A stretch of DNA of 33,304 nucleotides, from positions 1-33,304 of the forward strand of contig CATLTV010000040.1 of assembly GCA_950059285.1 (NCBI GenBank). Reading direction: 5' to 3'. Made by a program: the position numbers and the translations under genes. The notes below the pieces were generated by a model. The model saw only the letters and a list, made by a program, of their open reading frames with translations, had not been told where the DNA came from and made no database searches. Positions 17,398-25,182 of the stretch are shown piece by piece (position 1 is the stretch's first letter; every line of letters starts with the position of its first letter). Source of the stretch: an uncultured Pseudomonadota bacterium (GTDB lineage: Bacteria > Myxococcota_A > Bradymonadia > Bradymonadales > Bradymonadaceae).

Positions 17398-18122
17398 AGT
17401 GTTATCCTTTGCTGATAGGGCGGTCTACAGGGTGGTGTGTGTATTGTATGTCGGCATTTCTTTTACCCCGTAAGTTTGGTGTGAAAGCCAAACGTGGATA
17501 ACGCACACGTGGATAGCTCTGAGTACGCAGGGCTAAGTGTGTGCTCTTGTGTGCTCTCAATCAGGTTCAGTGGAGTTAAGCTCATGTCGCCGAGCTTGAC
17601 CTGAAAAAAGAGGAGAAGAGATGCATCTTTGGGCTGTTTTGAACGCCTTTCTCCCCCTGATTCCACCGTGTCTTTGCTCTGTTCGATGTACGTATACCAA
17701 CAGAACCTGGCTCACAGAGTGATCGTTGTCTTTTATGCACACCACATATGTAACCGCGTCGTTTTATGCATGTTGTACCTTCGATGAGAGTTATCGTATC
17801 GTATCGCGTTCTTTGTGATTTTGGTGTGAGCTGGAGCAAGTGTACCGCGTGCTCCATGAGGTTGACGATGGTATGTATGTGTACCTGATGTTGTTGTAAA
17901 AACAGGAGTTCGCCTGGTTGATGTGTACGAAGGACGTGAGCCATGCGCTGTTTTTATTTTTAGGTTGCATTTCCATAGTCTAGCTACATAGAGTGTCGGT
18001 ATGTGACGCATCGGCACATGTGCACATGACCTTAAATATTTTTATTGTATGGTGGGTTGTTTTGTGTCAGGTGGAGGTTACATAGAACACTGGGGGGCAA
18101 ATTAATCAAAGAGGTGTTCTTG
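17398..18122. other. Long intergenic region without a convincing gene
   Basis: About 725 bp (812 bp if slyD starts at 18210). Short open frames exist but none has a usable RBS. Near the PAS gene, GTTTGG/CCAAAC (17474-17493) form a dyad, followed by two copies of ACGTGGATA (17492-17515). A TACAAT box on the minus strand near 17450 could be a -10 for the PAS gene. A GGAGCA/TGCTCC stem lies at about 17832-17854. The minus-strand frame 17582-17944 has a stretch reminiscent of a histidine-kinase N-box and may be a remnant. No tRNA or known ncRNA was seen. Confidence 0.5.
17582..17944 (-). pseudogene. Possible histidine-kinase remnant
   Basis: The frame contains 'GELLFLQQHQVHIHTIVNLMEHAVHL', shown here only in part as HIHTIVNLMEHAVHL, which has the spacing of an HATPase N-box region (I.NL..NA), but no later Gly boxes are present in any minus-strand frame. 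There is no RBS at its ATG. It lies directly upstream of, and on the same strand as, the PAS gene, whose own kinase part is degenerate. This is a weak call; chance similarity is quite possible. Confidence 0.15.
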
Positions 18123-18209
18123 ATGGTCACGGTTGTGATCAGAGCGCCGACCTTAAACACACCGGGGCATGTCGTTGTACCTGGTGAATTTTATGAAAGA
18201 GAGAAGACT

Positions 18210-18719
18210 GTGAGTCTAGAAGTTGTTGAAGCTGATAAAGTAATCCTTATTCACTATACCCTTACCGATGATGAGGGCACCGTCCTGGATAGCTCCCGCG
18301 ATGATGAGGGTGAGCCACTCCCTTACTTGCACGGACACCAGAACATCGTGCCTGGCCTTGAAGCTGGTCTTGATGGGAAGAAAGTGGGCGACAAGCTCGT
18401 GGTAGATGTGGCTCCTGAAGACGGTTATGGCGTGCGCCATGATGAGCCACCACAGCCCGTGCCAAGGGAAGCTTTCCCTGAAGGCGTTGAGCTTGAGCCC
18501 GAGATGTCCTTCTTTGTTGAAGCTCCCAACGGACAGCCTGTGCAGGTCTTTGTGGCTAGCGTTGAAGATGACGTGGTCTTCCTCGACACCAACCACCCAC
18601 TTGCTGGTAAGACCCTTCATTTTGACGTGGAAATCGTCGGTGTTCGTGAGCCTCATCCCTCCGAGCTTGAGCATGGACACCCCCACGGCATCGAGGGTGG
18701 TGAGCACCATCATCACTAA
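18210..18719 (+). CDS. slyD: FKBP-type peptidyl-prolyl isomerase, SlyD-like
   Basis: 169 residues. SlyD-family hallmarks: 'KVILIHYTLTDDEGTVLDSS', 'PLPYLHGHQNIVPGLEAGLDG', 'GYGVR', an inserted flap domain (~70-120) and 'NHPLAGKTLHFDVEIVGV'. It speeds prolyl isomerisation and acts as a chaperone in the cytoplasm. The His-rich tail (HGHPHG, HHHH) is expected to bind metal ions such as nickel. GTG at 18210 matches the usual family start and has a weak purine tract upstream; ATG at 18123 has a better RBS (GAGGTG) and would add 29 residues of no known homology, so the start is open. Two giant hairpins follow. Confidence 0.9.
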   Translation: MSLEVVEADKVILIHYTLTDDEGTVLDSSRDDEGEPLPYLHGHQNIVPGLEAGLDGKKVGDKLVVDVAPEDGYGVRHDEPPQPVPREAFPEGVELEPEMSFFVEAPNGQPVQVFVASVEDDVVFLDTNHPLAGKTLHFDVEIVGVREPHPSELEHGHPHGIEGGEHHHH

Positions 18720-18729
18720 GATGTAAAAC

Positions 18730-18807
18730 ACATCATCAAGCAGAACAAAAACATGCGGCGATTGCCCAGAGGCAATCGCCGCATGTTTTTGTTCTGCTTG
18801 ATGATGT
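18730..18807. terminator. Giant hairpin H2 (slyD side)
   Basis: Perfect 37-bp stem with loop CAGA, 10 nt after the slyD stop. Core GCGGCGATTGCC, outer arm ACAAAAACAT on the left and ATGTTTTTGT on the right, so the T-tract is inside the extended stem. The core is inverted relative to H3 next to it. Confidence 0.8.
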
Positions 18808-18814
18808 TGAATAA

Positions 18815-18864
18815 GCAAAAAGAAGGCGGCGATTGCCTCTGGGCAATCGCCGCCTTCTTTTTGC
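18815..18864. terminator. Giant hairpin H3 (TSP3 gene side)
   Basis: Perfect 23-bp stem with loop TCTG, two bases from the stop codon of the minus-strand TSP3 gene. It carries the same core as H2 with the loop in the opposite orientation. GCAAAAAGAAG/CTTCTTTTTGC form the outer arms, giving T-runs in both directions. Confidence 0.8.
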
Positions 18865-18866
18865 GT

Positions 18867-21800
18867 TTAGTCGCGTTTACGACGGAAGATAAGTGAGCCA
18901 AGCATTGCCATCAGCGCCATCAGCCATGATCCAGGAATCTCCTGAGCAGGTGACTGGTGGCATCCGCCAGCAAGCAGGTATCCATCAAAGTCATCATCAC
19001 CACCATCGGCTGCGATTGCAGTGAAGTTGATGGTGTCTGTGGTCACAGAACGATCGCCATCCTTGACCTCGGCGCGCACATCGTGGTCGCCAACGTCAAC
19101 AGTAATGTCGAATGTCCAGTCACCGTTTGTGTCGGCGGTGGTGGTGCCCACGGACTCACCGTCGACAAAGATCTCAACCTCGGCATCAGGTGTTGCAGTA
19201 CCACTTACGGTCACATCGCCAGCAGTGACTTCATCGCCATCAACAGGTGAAGAAATCGCCACATCAAGCGCCACAAGTGTGTCGTCCACGGTGACAGTCA
19301 CGCTGTCAGTCACATCACCAACCTTGGCTTCGACAGTGATGTCACCCGCCATTTGACCCGTGATGTCGAAGGTCCAGTCGCCGTTTGCGTCGGCTGTGGT
19401 GGTGCCCACAGACTCGCCATCCACAAGGATTTCAATCTCAGCATCAGGGTTGGTTGTACCGCTGACCTGGAAGTCGGCAGCGACAGTGGAGCCATCCGCA
19501 GGAGATGTAATGTCAACGACATCCTGCACAACACCCTCTTCCACAGTCAGAGAGACGGTATCGGTGTCGTCGTCAGTTTTGGCCTCGACGGTGATGTCAC
19601 CAGGCTCAACACCTGTCACATCAAAGGTCCAGTCACCATTCTCATCGGCGATTGCGGTGCCAACGACCTCACCATTGATAAGAATCTCAACCTCAGAACC
19701 AGGCGCTGCTGAGCCACTGATGGTGAAGCTTGTGCCCACGGTGGCACCATCAGCAGGTGATGTGATCGCAAAGTCAGCCATCATGCCAGGCGTGGTGGGG
19801 TCGAGGTAATCAGGCGTGCCATCATCGCCAGTGTCCACCGCATCATCGGGGTTGCCATCACCATTTGGATCGGCATTTTCGTCAATGGTCAAGAAGCCAT
19901 CACCATCGTCATCATTATCAAGGTAGTCAGGCACGCCGTTGGCGTCTGTATCTTGCAATGTGGCGGGAGCTGCATCACCAAGCTCGAATGTGGTAAGGAG
20001 GCCATCGTTGTCATCATCTTCATCGAGCGCATCAATGGTGCCATCCATGTCGGTGTCGACAGGTGCGTTAATGTCGTCGCCAAGCTCAAAGAGATCATCA
20101 AGGCCGTCGCCATCGCTGTCAGGCTCGGATGGGTTTGTGCCAAGCATACGCTCTTGCTGATTGGTCAGGCCGTCCATATCGGTGTCACCTGTAGGACAGG
20201 CCAACGCGTTGGGATCGGGATCACAAGGATCAAGAGGTGCGGGGTCATCTCTGTTGATGACACCGTCGCCGTCAGTATCGCCCTCTTCACAGGCGACACT
20301 GGTATCATCAGGATCACAAGGATCGAGGAAGTTGGGAACACCATCTGCGTTGGTGTCGTCGTTGGTGGGGTCGCCATCACCGTCCACATCTTCGTCAGCA
20401 GTGTTTACGCCATCGCCGTCATCATCAGGATCAAGGTAGTTTGGTACATCATCGCCAAGCGCCTCGTCGGAGTTGTCGTTGGTAGGATCACCATCGCCAT
20501 CGATGTCTTCATCTTTGGTGAGGATGCCATCGTTGTCATCATCGTCATCGAGGTAGTTTGGCGTACCGTCACCGTCGGTGTCATCGTTGTCGTAGTCTCC
20601 ATCGCCGTCGAGATCCTCGTCGCCGTTAGGAATACCATCGCCATCAAGATCACCGTTGGGGCCGTCGTTATCGTCGGCATCAAGGTAATCAGGGATCATG
20701 TCGCCATCGGTGTCATCGTTGTTTGGATCACCGTCATTGTTGAGATCCTCATCAAGCGTGGAGATGCCATCGCCGTCATCGTCAGGATCAAGCGCGTTGA
20801 TGAGCATGTCGCCATCAGTGTTCAGACCACTTGCAGCATCTTCGCCCGCAACACACACGTTCATCACCGCGATTGTGCCATCACACACGCCGTCGCCGTC
20901 GGTGTCAGCGTTGTCAGGAGATGTGCCCAGTGTGATTTCCTGGCTGTTTGAGAGGCCATCGCCATCAGTGTCACCAGAATCACAGTTTGCGTTGTTGGGA
21001 TCAGGATCGCATGGATCTGTGGGGTCAGGATCGGTGCTGTTTGGCACGCCATCATCATCGGGATCGCCTGTAGGACAGACGAGCGCATCGCTGTCAGGTG
21101 TGCATGGATCAAGATAATCAGGTGTGCCGCTTGCGTTGACGTCATCGTTGGTGGGGTCACCGTCCATGTTCGCGTCTTCCGCTGTCGTCAGCACGCCGTC
21201 GCCATCATCATCGCTGTCAAGCGCATCAATGAGCGCGTCGCCATCTGTGTTTTGACCACTCGCAGCATTTTCACCGGCAACACACACACCTGCCACGGCA
21301 ATTGCGCCATCACAAAGGCCATCGCCGTCTGAGTCAGCGTTGTCAGCGAGTGTGCCGAGCATCGTCTCCACGCTGTTGATGATGCCATCGCCGTCAGTGT
21401 CACCAAGAGGCCCATCGTTGTCATTGAAATCAAGGTAGTTCGGGATCATGTCACCATCGGTGTCATCGTTGGTGGGATCGCCGTCCATGTTGATGTCTTC
21501 GTCCACGGTCAAAATGCCATCGCCGTCGTCGTCAGGATCAAGCGCATCGATCAACATGTCGCCATCAGTGTTCAGGGCATTTGCAGCGTCTTCGCCCGCA
21601 ACACAGACACCCATCACAGCGATCACACCATCACACACACCATCACCATCGGTGTCCGCGTTATCAGATTGTGTGCCAATGGTTGTTTCATCGCCGTTTG
21701 TGATGCCGTCACCGTCAGTGTCACCAAGCGGGCCATCGTTGTCGTTGACATCAAGGTAGTTTGGTGTGCCGTCGCCGTCGGTGTCATCGTTGGTGGGGTC

Positions 21801-23333
21801 ACCATCGTTGTTGACATCTTCATCAAGTGTGGAGATGCCATCGCCGTCGTCATCAGTATCAAGCGCATCGATCAGCATGTCGCCATCAGTGTTCAGGCCG
21901 CTTGCAGCGTCTTCGCCCGCAACACAAACACCTGCCACGTCAGCGGTGCCATCACACACGCCATCACCATCGGTATCAGCGTTGTCATGAGATGTGCCGA
22001 GGGTGTTTTCGTCCGTGTTGATGATGCCATCGCCATCAAGGTCGCCGATGGGGCCATCGCTATCCTCGGTGTCTCTGTAGTCAGGGACACCGTCACCATC
22101 GCTATCTGGTGCCACGGAGTCGCAAGCTCCTTCAACGGCGTCTGGTGTGCCATCGTTATCGCGGTCTTCACGCATGGCAGGTCGAAGCATGACACCCCAG
22201 TCGTTGAGCGCGTTGCCGCCAATGGCCTGGACTGTGACTGACTTTGAACTGGTAAATGCGAGCGCCTGTCCACCAGGTACGACGTACACATCATCCGCAT
22301 TAAGTATAACGGGTGTGGCCTCAACGCCTGTAAGTACGGTGTTATCGTCTGCAGCAAAGATGTAAGCGCCCTGTGTGGCGGAGTCGAGCACGAAGTTTTT
22401 GCCCTCATCGCCAAGGTTGACGGTGACATCATCACCCATGTTTCTGATGGTGTTGCCTGCTTCAGTGTCACCCGCCCACACCGAGAGTGGTTGATCGGAG
22501 TCAAGCTTGTAATAGTTTTGTCCAAGACCCGTTACGATAGCGCTGCTACCTGCGGGCACTGAGAGCGCCATGGGCGAGTTTGTGGAGAGGTTTGTAAGCA
22601 GGATGTTGGCGTCGGCTGTGCCCTGGTTGAATATGGAGACAGCGCCCGTGGTCCAGCTTTCTGTAAAGAAGTAGAAGCTGTTGCCTGCGTTATTGTTGCA
22701 GTCCACCGCATCGGTAGCATCTGCTGGGATGGGGGGAACCTGTGTGGCACCGTTTCCTACGCTGCGGTTACCTACAGAGATGGTTCCTGTGGAGACGAGG
22801 TGAAAGGTGTCGGTGTCATTGATTGCTGTAGGGAGCCAGAAGTCATCTTCAGAGAGCTGAGGGCTTGTTTCAACCAGCGTACCCATGTTGTCAAAGACTT
22901 GCACGACGGCATCTTCAGTGGCGAAGACGACGGTTGAACCCGCGATGCGTCGAATGCGGAAGTCCCTGCCGTAGTAGCGCTTTCCGTCTTCTGTAGGCGG
23001 ATAAAAGAAGTCGCCTGAGAAGTTACAACAGTCATGGTGAAGGAGCACCATCATGGGGTCGCTCACATCGACCTTGAAGTCGCTTACAGTAAGCAGGTCG
23101 ATGGAGATCTGTTCGCCCTGGGTAAGTGTTCCTGATGAGACGCTTAGTCCTGTGGTGAGGTCAATGATATCGTAAGTGGATGAGGTCTCAAAGCCCACAA
23201 GTTGAAGCTGACCATCTGTGGTGGGGTTGTGTCCATAGTAGGTCTCCTCGCCAGCAAAAGCGTTGAGGGGAGTTCCAAACAAAGCGAGGCCAAGAAGGGC
23301 TTGTAATGTCTTGTTTGACTTGGGTTTATTCAT
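18867..23333 (-). CDS. Large surface protein: TSP3 repeats, Ig-like domains, MYXO-CTERM-like end
   Basis: 1488 residues. A signal peptide (1-27, ending AFA) is followed by a beta-rich domain to ~390 that resembles IgGFc-binding-type N-terminal domains of Myxococcota (tentative). Residues ~390-1180 are Asp-rich calcium-binding thrombospondin type 3 repeats (DTDGDG, DPDDDGDG), partly in 107-residue higher-order units. Three ~88-residue Ig-like domains follow (~1180-1440; 'ITSPADG', 'GDWTFD' landmarks). The end has AGGC, a hydrophobic stretch and FRRKRD, the layout of MYXO-CTERM sorting signals, so surface attachment is likely. ATG at 23331-23333 gives the proper signal peptide; the frame extends 13 codons upstream. 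Likely role: adhesion or outer coat. Confidence 0.88.
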   Translation of the reverse strand: MNKPKSNKTLQALLGLALFGTPLNAFAGEETYYGHNPTTDGQLQLVGFETSSTYDIIDLTTGLSVSSGTLTQGEQISIDLLTVSDFKVDVSDPMMVLLHHDCCNFSGDFFYPPTEDGKRYYGRDFRIRRIAGSTVVFATEDAVVQVFDNMGTLVETSPQLSEDDFWLPTAINDTDTFHLVSTGTISVGNRSVGNGATQVPPIPADATDAVDCNNNAGNSFYFFTESWTTGAVSIFNQGTADANILLTNLSTNSPMALSVPAGSSAIVTGLGQNYYKLDSDQPLSVWAGDTEAGNTIRNMGDDVTVNLGDEGKNFVLDSATQGAYIFAADDNTVLTGVEATPVILNADDVYVVPGGQALAFTSSKSVTVQAIGGNALNDWGVMLRPAMREDRDNDGTPDAVEGACDSVAPDSDGDGVPDYRDTEDSDGPIGDLDGDGIINTDENTLGTSHDNADTDGDGVCDGTADVAGVCVAGEDAASGLNTDGDMLIDALDTDDDGDGISTLDEDVNNDGDPTNDDTDGDGTPNYLDVNDNDGPLGDTDGDGITNGDETTIGTQSDNADTDGDGVCDGVIAVMGVCVAGEDAANALNTDGDMLIDALDPDDDGDGILTVDEDINMDGDPTNDDTDGDMIPNYLDFNDNDGPLGDTDGDGIINSVETMLGTLADNADSDGDGLCDGAIAVAGVCVAGENAASGQNTDGDALIDALDSDDDGDGVLTTAEDANMDGDPTNDDVNASGTPDYLDPCTPDSDALVCPTGDPDDDGVPNSTDPDPTDPCDPDPNNANCDSGDTDGDGLSNSQEITLGTSPDNADTDGDGVCDGTIAVMNVCVAGEDAASGLNTDGDMLINALDPDDDGDGISTLDEDLNNDGDPNNDDTDGDMIPDYLDADDNDGPNGDLDGDGIPNGDEDLDGDGDYDNDDTDGDGTPNYLDDDDDNDGILTKDEDIDGDGDPTNDNSDEALGDDVPNYLDPDDDGDGVNTADEDVDGDGDPTNDDTNADGVPNFLDPCDPDDTSVACEEGDTDGDGVINRDDPAPLDPCDPDPNALACPTGDTDMDGLTNQQERMLGTNPSEPDSDGDGLDDLFELGDDINAPVDTDMDGTIDALDEDDDNDGLLTTFELGDAAPATLQDTDANGVPDYLDNDDDGDGFLTIDENADPNGDGNPDDAVDTGDDGTPDYLDPTTPGMMADFAITSPADGATVGTSFTISGSAAPGSEVEILINGEVVGTAIADENGDWTFDVTGVEPGDITVEAKTDDDTDTVSLTVEEGVVQDVVDITSPADGSTVAADFQVSGTTNPDAEIEILVDGESVGTTTADANGDWTFDITGQMAGDITVEAKVGDVTDSVTVTVDDTLVALDVAISSPVDGDEVTAGDVTVSGTATPDAEVEIFVDGESVGTTTADTNGDWTFDITVDVGDHDVRAEVKDGDRSVTTDTINFTAIAADGGDDDFDGYLLAGGCHQSPAQEIPGSWLMALMAMLGSLIFRRKRD
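21100..22065 (-). repeat. Three tandem 107-codon super-repeats in the TSP3 gene
   Basis: Units of about 321 bp, each starting at a 'DGP.GD.DGDGI' segment (complement near 22051, 21731 and 21410), containing one Cys pair ('VCDG...GVCVAGE'), 'NTDGDMLIDALD' and '.DGDPTNDDTDGD..PNYLD'. A fourth, more diverged unit follows an insertion (about 20640-20960). Reading frame is kept, so unit number could change by recombination. Confidence 0.75.
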
Positions 23334-23471
23334 GCTAGTGTATCCTGTAGTGAAAGGATGAAGGTACATCAAGGCGTGTTCAAAACACTCCTGAGCAGTA
23401 GTGAGAACAGTGCATCTGTAGCACCTGTGGCATAATTTTCAAACATGTGTTATGCGATTTTTGCGTCAAAT

Positions 23472-23507
23472 ATAACAGTTTGTAATAACACTGCTTTATA
23501 CTGTTAT
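23472..23507. repeat. ATAACAGT/ACTGTTAT dyad between truC and TSP3 genes
   Basis: 8-bp arms at 23472-23479 and 23500-23507 with a 20-nt spacer containing another AATAACA. It lies just after the truC stop (minus strand) and upstream of the TSP3 gene. It could be a weak terminator of truC or an operator for the TSP3 gene; neither is certain. Confidence 0.3.
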
Positions 23508-23512
23508 GTGAG

Positions 23513-24286
23513 CTATGTTTTTGGGAAGGTCTGTGCAATCTCCAACCAGTCAGGCTCATAGTCAGGTTGTTCAAGAGTGTGCCAGGCGGAAGGTTCAAAA
23601 CCCATGGTGACAAGGCTTGCTGCAAGGAACTCGTCTACAGGCGTTGAAATACGGATAAGCTCCTGTGTATCAGGGTGCTCAAACCGAAGGCTTACCGCGT
23701 GAAGGGCGAGCCCTGGCAGGTTGTAGTGCTCCTTGAATGCCCGATTTATCTTCCCTTTTCCATAGTTTGCATCACCGATGAGTGGATGGTTCAGGTGAGC
23801 CATATGCCGACGGATTTGGTGCACTCGTCCTGAGTGTGGCGCGACCTCCACGAGCGAGCATTCTCGTGGTTGTGTGGTACGGTTGGATGCGAGGCGGCGA
23901 AAAGAGGACTGCGCAGGAACGCGTTCTTTTCCCTTGGGTTCAGTGGGGACGGGGTGATCAAGGTAGCCAATCTCGGGGGCAATGCCACGCACCAGGGCGA
24001 TGTAATGTTTTTGAATCTGTCGCTGTTCAAAGAGCTTGTTAAGGTTTCGCGCCGCTGTGGGGTTTTGAGCAAAGAGGACCACACCACTTGTCGCACGGTC
24101 GAGGCGATGGATGGGGTGGACCTTTTCTGCCTGGGTGTATTCCTTGACCCAGTCGACGAGAACCTCGTCGTCCTTGCCCCAGCCTCGGTGGACGAGCATT
24201 CCTGCGGGCTTATCAATGGCGAGTATGGAGTCATCTTCATGGATGACACGGGGAGGGCGTTGATGGGTTGTTTGAGGGATGCTCAT
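23513..24286 (-). CDS. truC: tRNA pseudouridine(65) synthase TruC-like
   Basis: 257 residues. RluA-family pseudouridine synthase: 'ILAIDKPAGMLVHRGW', catalytic-Asp motif HRLDRATSG (Asp63), 'FEQRQIQKHYIALVRG', 'VAPHSGRVHQIRRHMAHLNHPLIGD' and 'LHAVSLRFEHP'. The KP.G.LVHR.W and Q.RRH..H..HP.IGD details match TruC, which modifies U65 of certain tRNAs, better than RluC/RluD. ATG at 24284-24286 is preferred; a TTG 15 bases upstream is possible. No clear RBS is seen, and a giant hairpin ends only 8 bp upstream of the ATG, so its leader is unusual. Confidence 0.85.
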   Translation of the reverse strand: MSIPQTTHQRPPRVIHEDDSILAIDKPAGMLVHRGWGKDDEVLVDWVKEYTQAEKVHPIHRLDRATSGVVLFAQNPTAARNLNKLFEQRQIQKHYIALVRGIAPEIGYLDHPVPTEPKGKERVPAQSSFRRLASNRTTQPRECSLVEVAPHSGRVHQIRRHMAHLNHPLIGDANYGKGKINRAFKEHYNLPGLALHAVSLRFEHPDTQELIRISTPVDEFLAASLVTMGFEPSAWHTLEQPDYEPDWLEIAQTFPKT

Positions 24287-24294
24287 GAGGTGGA

Positions 24295-24354
24295 CACACA
24301 AAAAAAGGAAGAAGGGGCCTGGATTGTCAGGCGTCTTCTTCCTTTTTTTGTGTG
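24295..24354. terminator. Giant hairpin H4, upstream of truC
   Basis: 27-nt arms with one mismatch and one G-T pair, 6-nt centre. Outer arms CACACAAAAAAAGGAAGAAG and its complement give seven A/T in a row on both sides. It follows the minus-strand P460-like lipoprotein gene by 36 bp and sits 8 bp before the truC ATG, so it can end the upstream transcript and may also lie in the truC leader. Confidence 0.75.
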
Positions 24355-24390
24355 AGAAGTCAAGCGCTGGGCGTTGCTCTCTTGTCGGTG

Positions 24391-24846
24391 TTAAAATGCG
24401 CAGAGGTTGTTTTTGCAGGGTGGGGCAGCGTGGCAGCTTGAACAGAAGTTGTCGTCCACGGTGAATTCGACGCTTCCATCAGCATAGAGACGTTGCCATG
24501 AGTAGCCTGTTGTGCTTGCTTCTTTCTTTTCCATGACGGTCATGGAAGTGAGGTCTTCACACTTGTCATCGGAGAACTGTTCTTTGACGGCGACAGCGCC
24601 TTCTGGGGCCTCGACGTTCTCATCATCGTAAGAAGGTTTGATTTCTGGGCTCAACCAGATTTTTACGTAATCACCACCATGTTGAGCGCTCTTGGTGCAG
24701 TCATACTTTGAGAGCTTGGTGTAGCTTGTCTGGTAGTCTTCAGGAAAGAGGCTGTTGCTATCATAGGTGTACTCCACGCTGCTGTTTCCACAGGCGACAG
24801 AGAAGAGGAGCATGAGGGCGGCAGGGATGAGCGAGAGCTTTTTCAT
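24391..24846 (-). CDS. Small lipoprotein with C-terminal CxxCH, cytochrome P460-like
   Basis: 151 residues. The signal peptide ends in SVAC (Cys19). Near the end is CSSCH (135-139), the c-type haem attachment motif, then 'NNLCAF'. The placement of CxxCH about 15 residues from an aromatic end, after a 'Y.WQRLYADGSVEF' strand and an 'EGAVAVKEQF...TVMEKK' strand, resembles the cytochrome P460/c'-beta family, whose members bind haem c for electron transfer or small-molecule reactions. Haem would be attached outside the cytoplasm. Start ATG at 24844-24846 gives the signal peptide; AAAGG is about ten bases upstream. Family call is by pattern only. Confidence 0.6.
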   Translation of the reverse strand: MKKLSLIPAALMLLFSVACGNSSVEYTYDSNSLFPEDYQTSYTKLSKYDCTKSAQHGGDYVKIWLSPEIKPSYDDENVEAPEGAVAVKEQFSDDKCEDLTSMTVMEKKEASTTGYSWQRLYADGSVEFTVDDNFCSSCHAAPPCKNNLCAF

Positions 24847-25182
24847 GTAAATCATACCTTTGTATTGTGTGTTTTTGGCGAGCCACAAAAGTTTATCTTT
24901 GTGTACCGCGATGTTGTGTGCGCTGGCGTCAGACAAACCTCTCCTGTTGTGTGTTGCAAAGAGGAGTTTGTGTTGTGTGTTAACCAGTTCTTGTGTCGTT
25001 GGCATGGTTACTATGTCTTGAGTGGTGGGTTGGTTTCAAGGCACGACGAAGTTTTTGTAGACTTTTTTATGAAAATGATGTGAATATAATGTGGAAGGGG
25101 GGATACGGGTTGTAAATAACGGTACATCTATAAAGATGATTGTCGATTGTATCTTGTGAATAAATAAAGGAAAGAACGTACG
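24847..25182. promoter_or_regulatory. Divergent intergenic region with candidate promoter
   Basis: 336 bp between the minus-strand P460-like gene and the plus-strand acyltransferase gene. A perfect TATAAT at 25085-25090 faces the acyltransferase, with only a weak -35 candidate upstream; the leader would be about 85 nt. Nothing else convincing was seen. Confidence 0.4.

Noticed and set aside
17492-17515. Two DnaA-box-like sequences (complement TTATCCACG and CTATCCACG)
   Set aside because: Only two imperfect boxes, no dnaA/dnaN neighbourhood and no AT-rich unwinding region; not enough for an origin.
17398-18122. Possible tRNA or structural RNA in the gene-free region
   Set aside because: No T-loop consensus, acceptor pairing or known RNA landmark was found by eye.
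19953-20951. Long open frame (332 codons) on the plus strand inside the TSP3 gene
   Set aside because: It is an antisense shadow of Asp-rich repeat codons (GAT/GAC read as ATC/GTC), giving a Val/Ile-rich repetitive product without RBS.
20160-22100. Repetitive DNA that could suggest a CRISPR array
   Set aside because: Repeats keep the reading frame of TSP3 calcium loops and lack unique spacers of fixed length.
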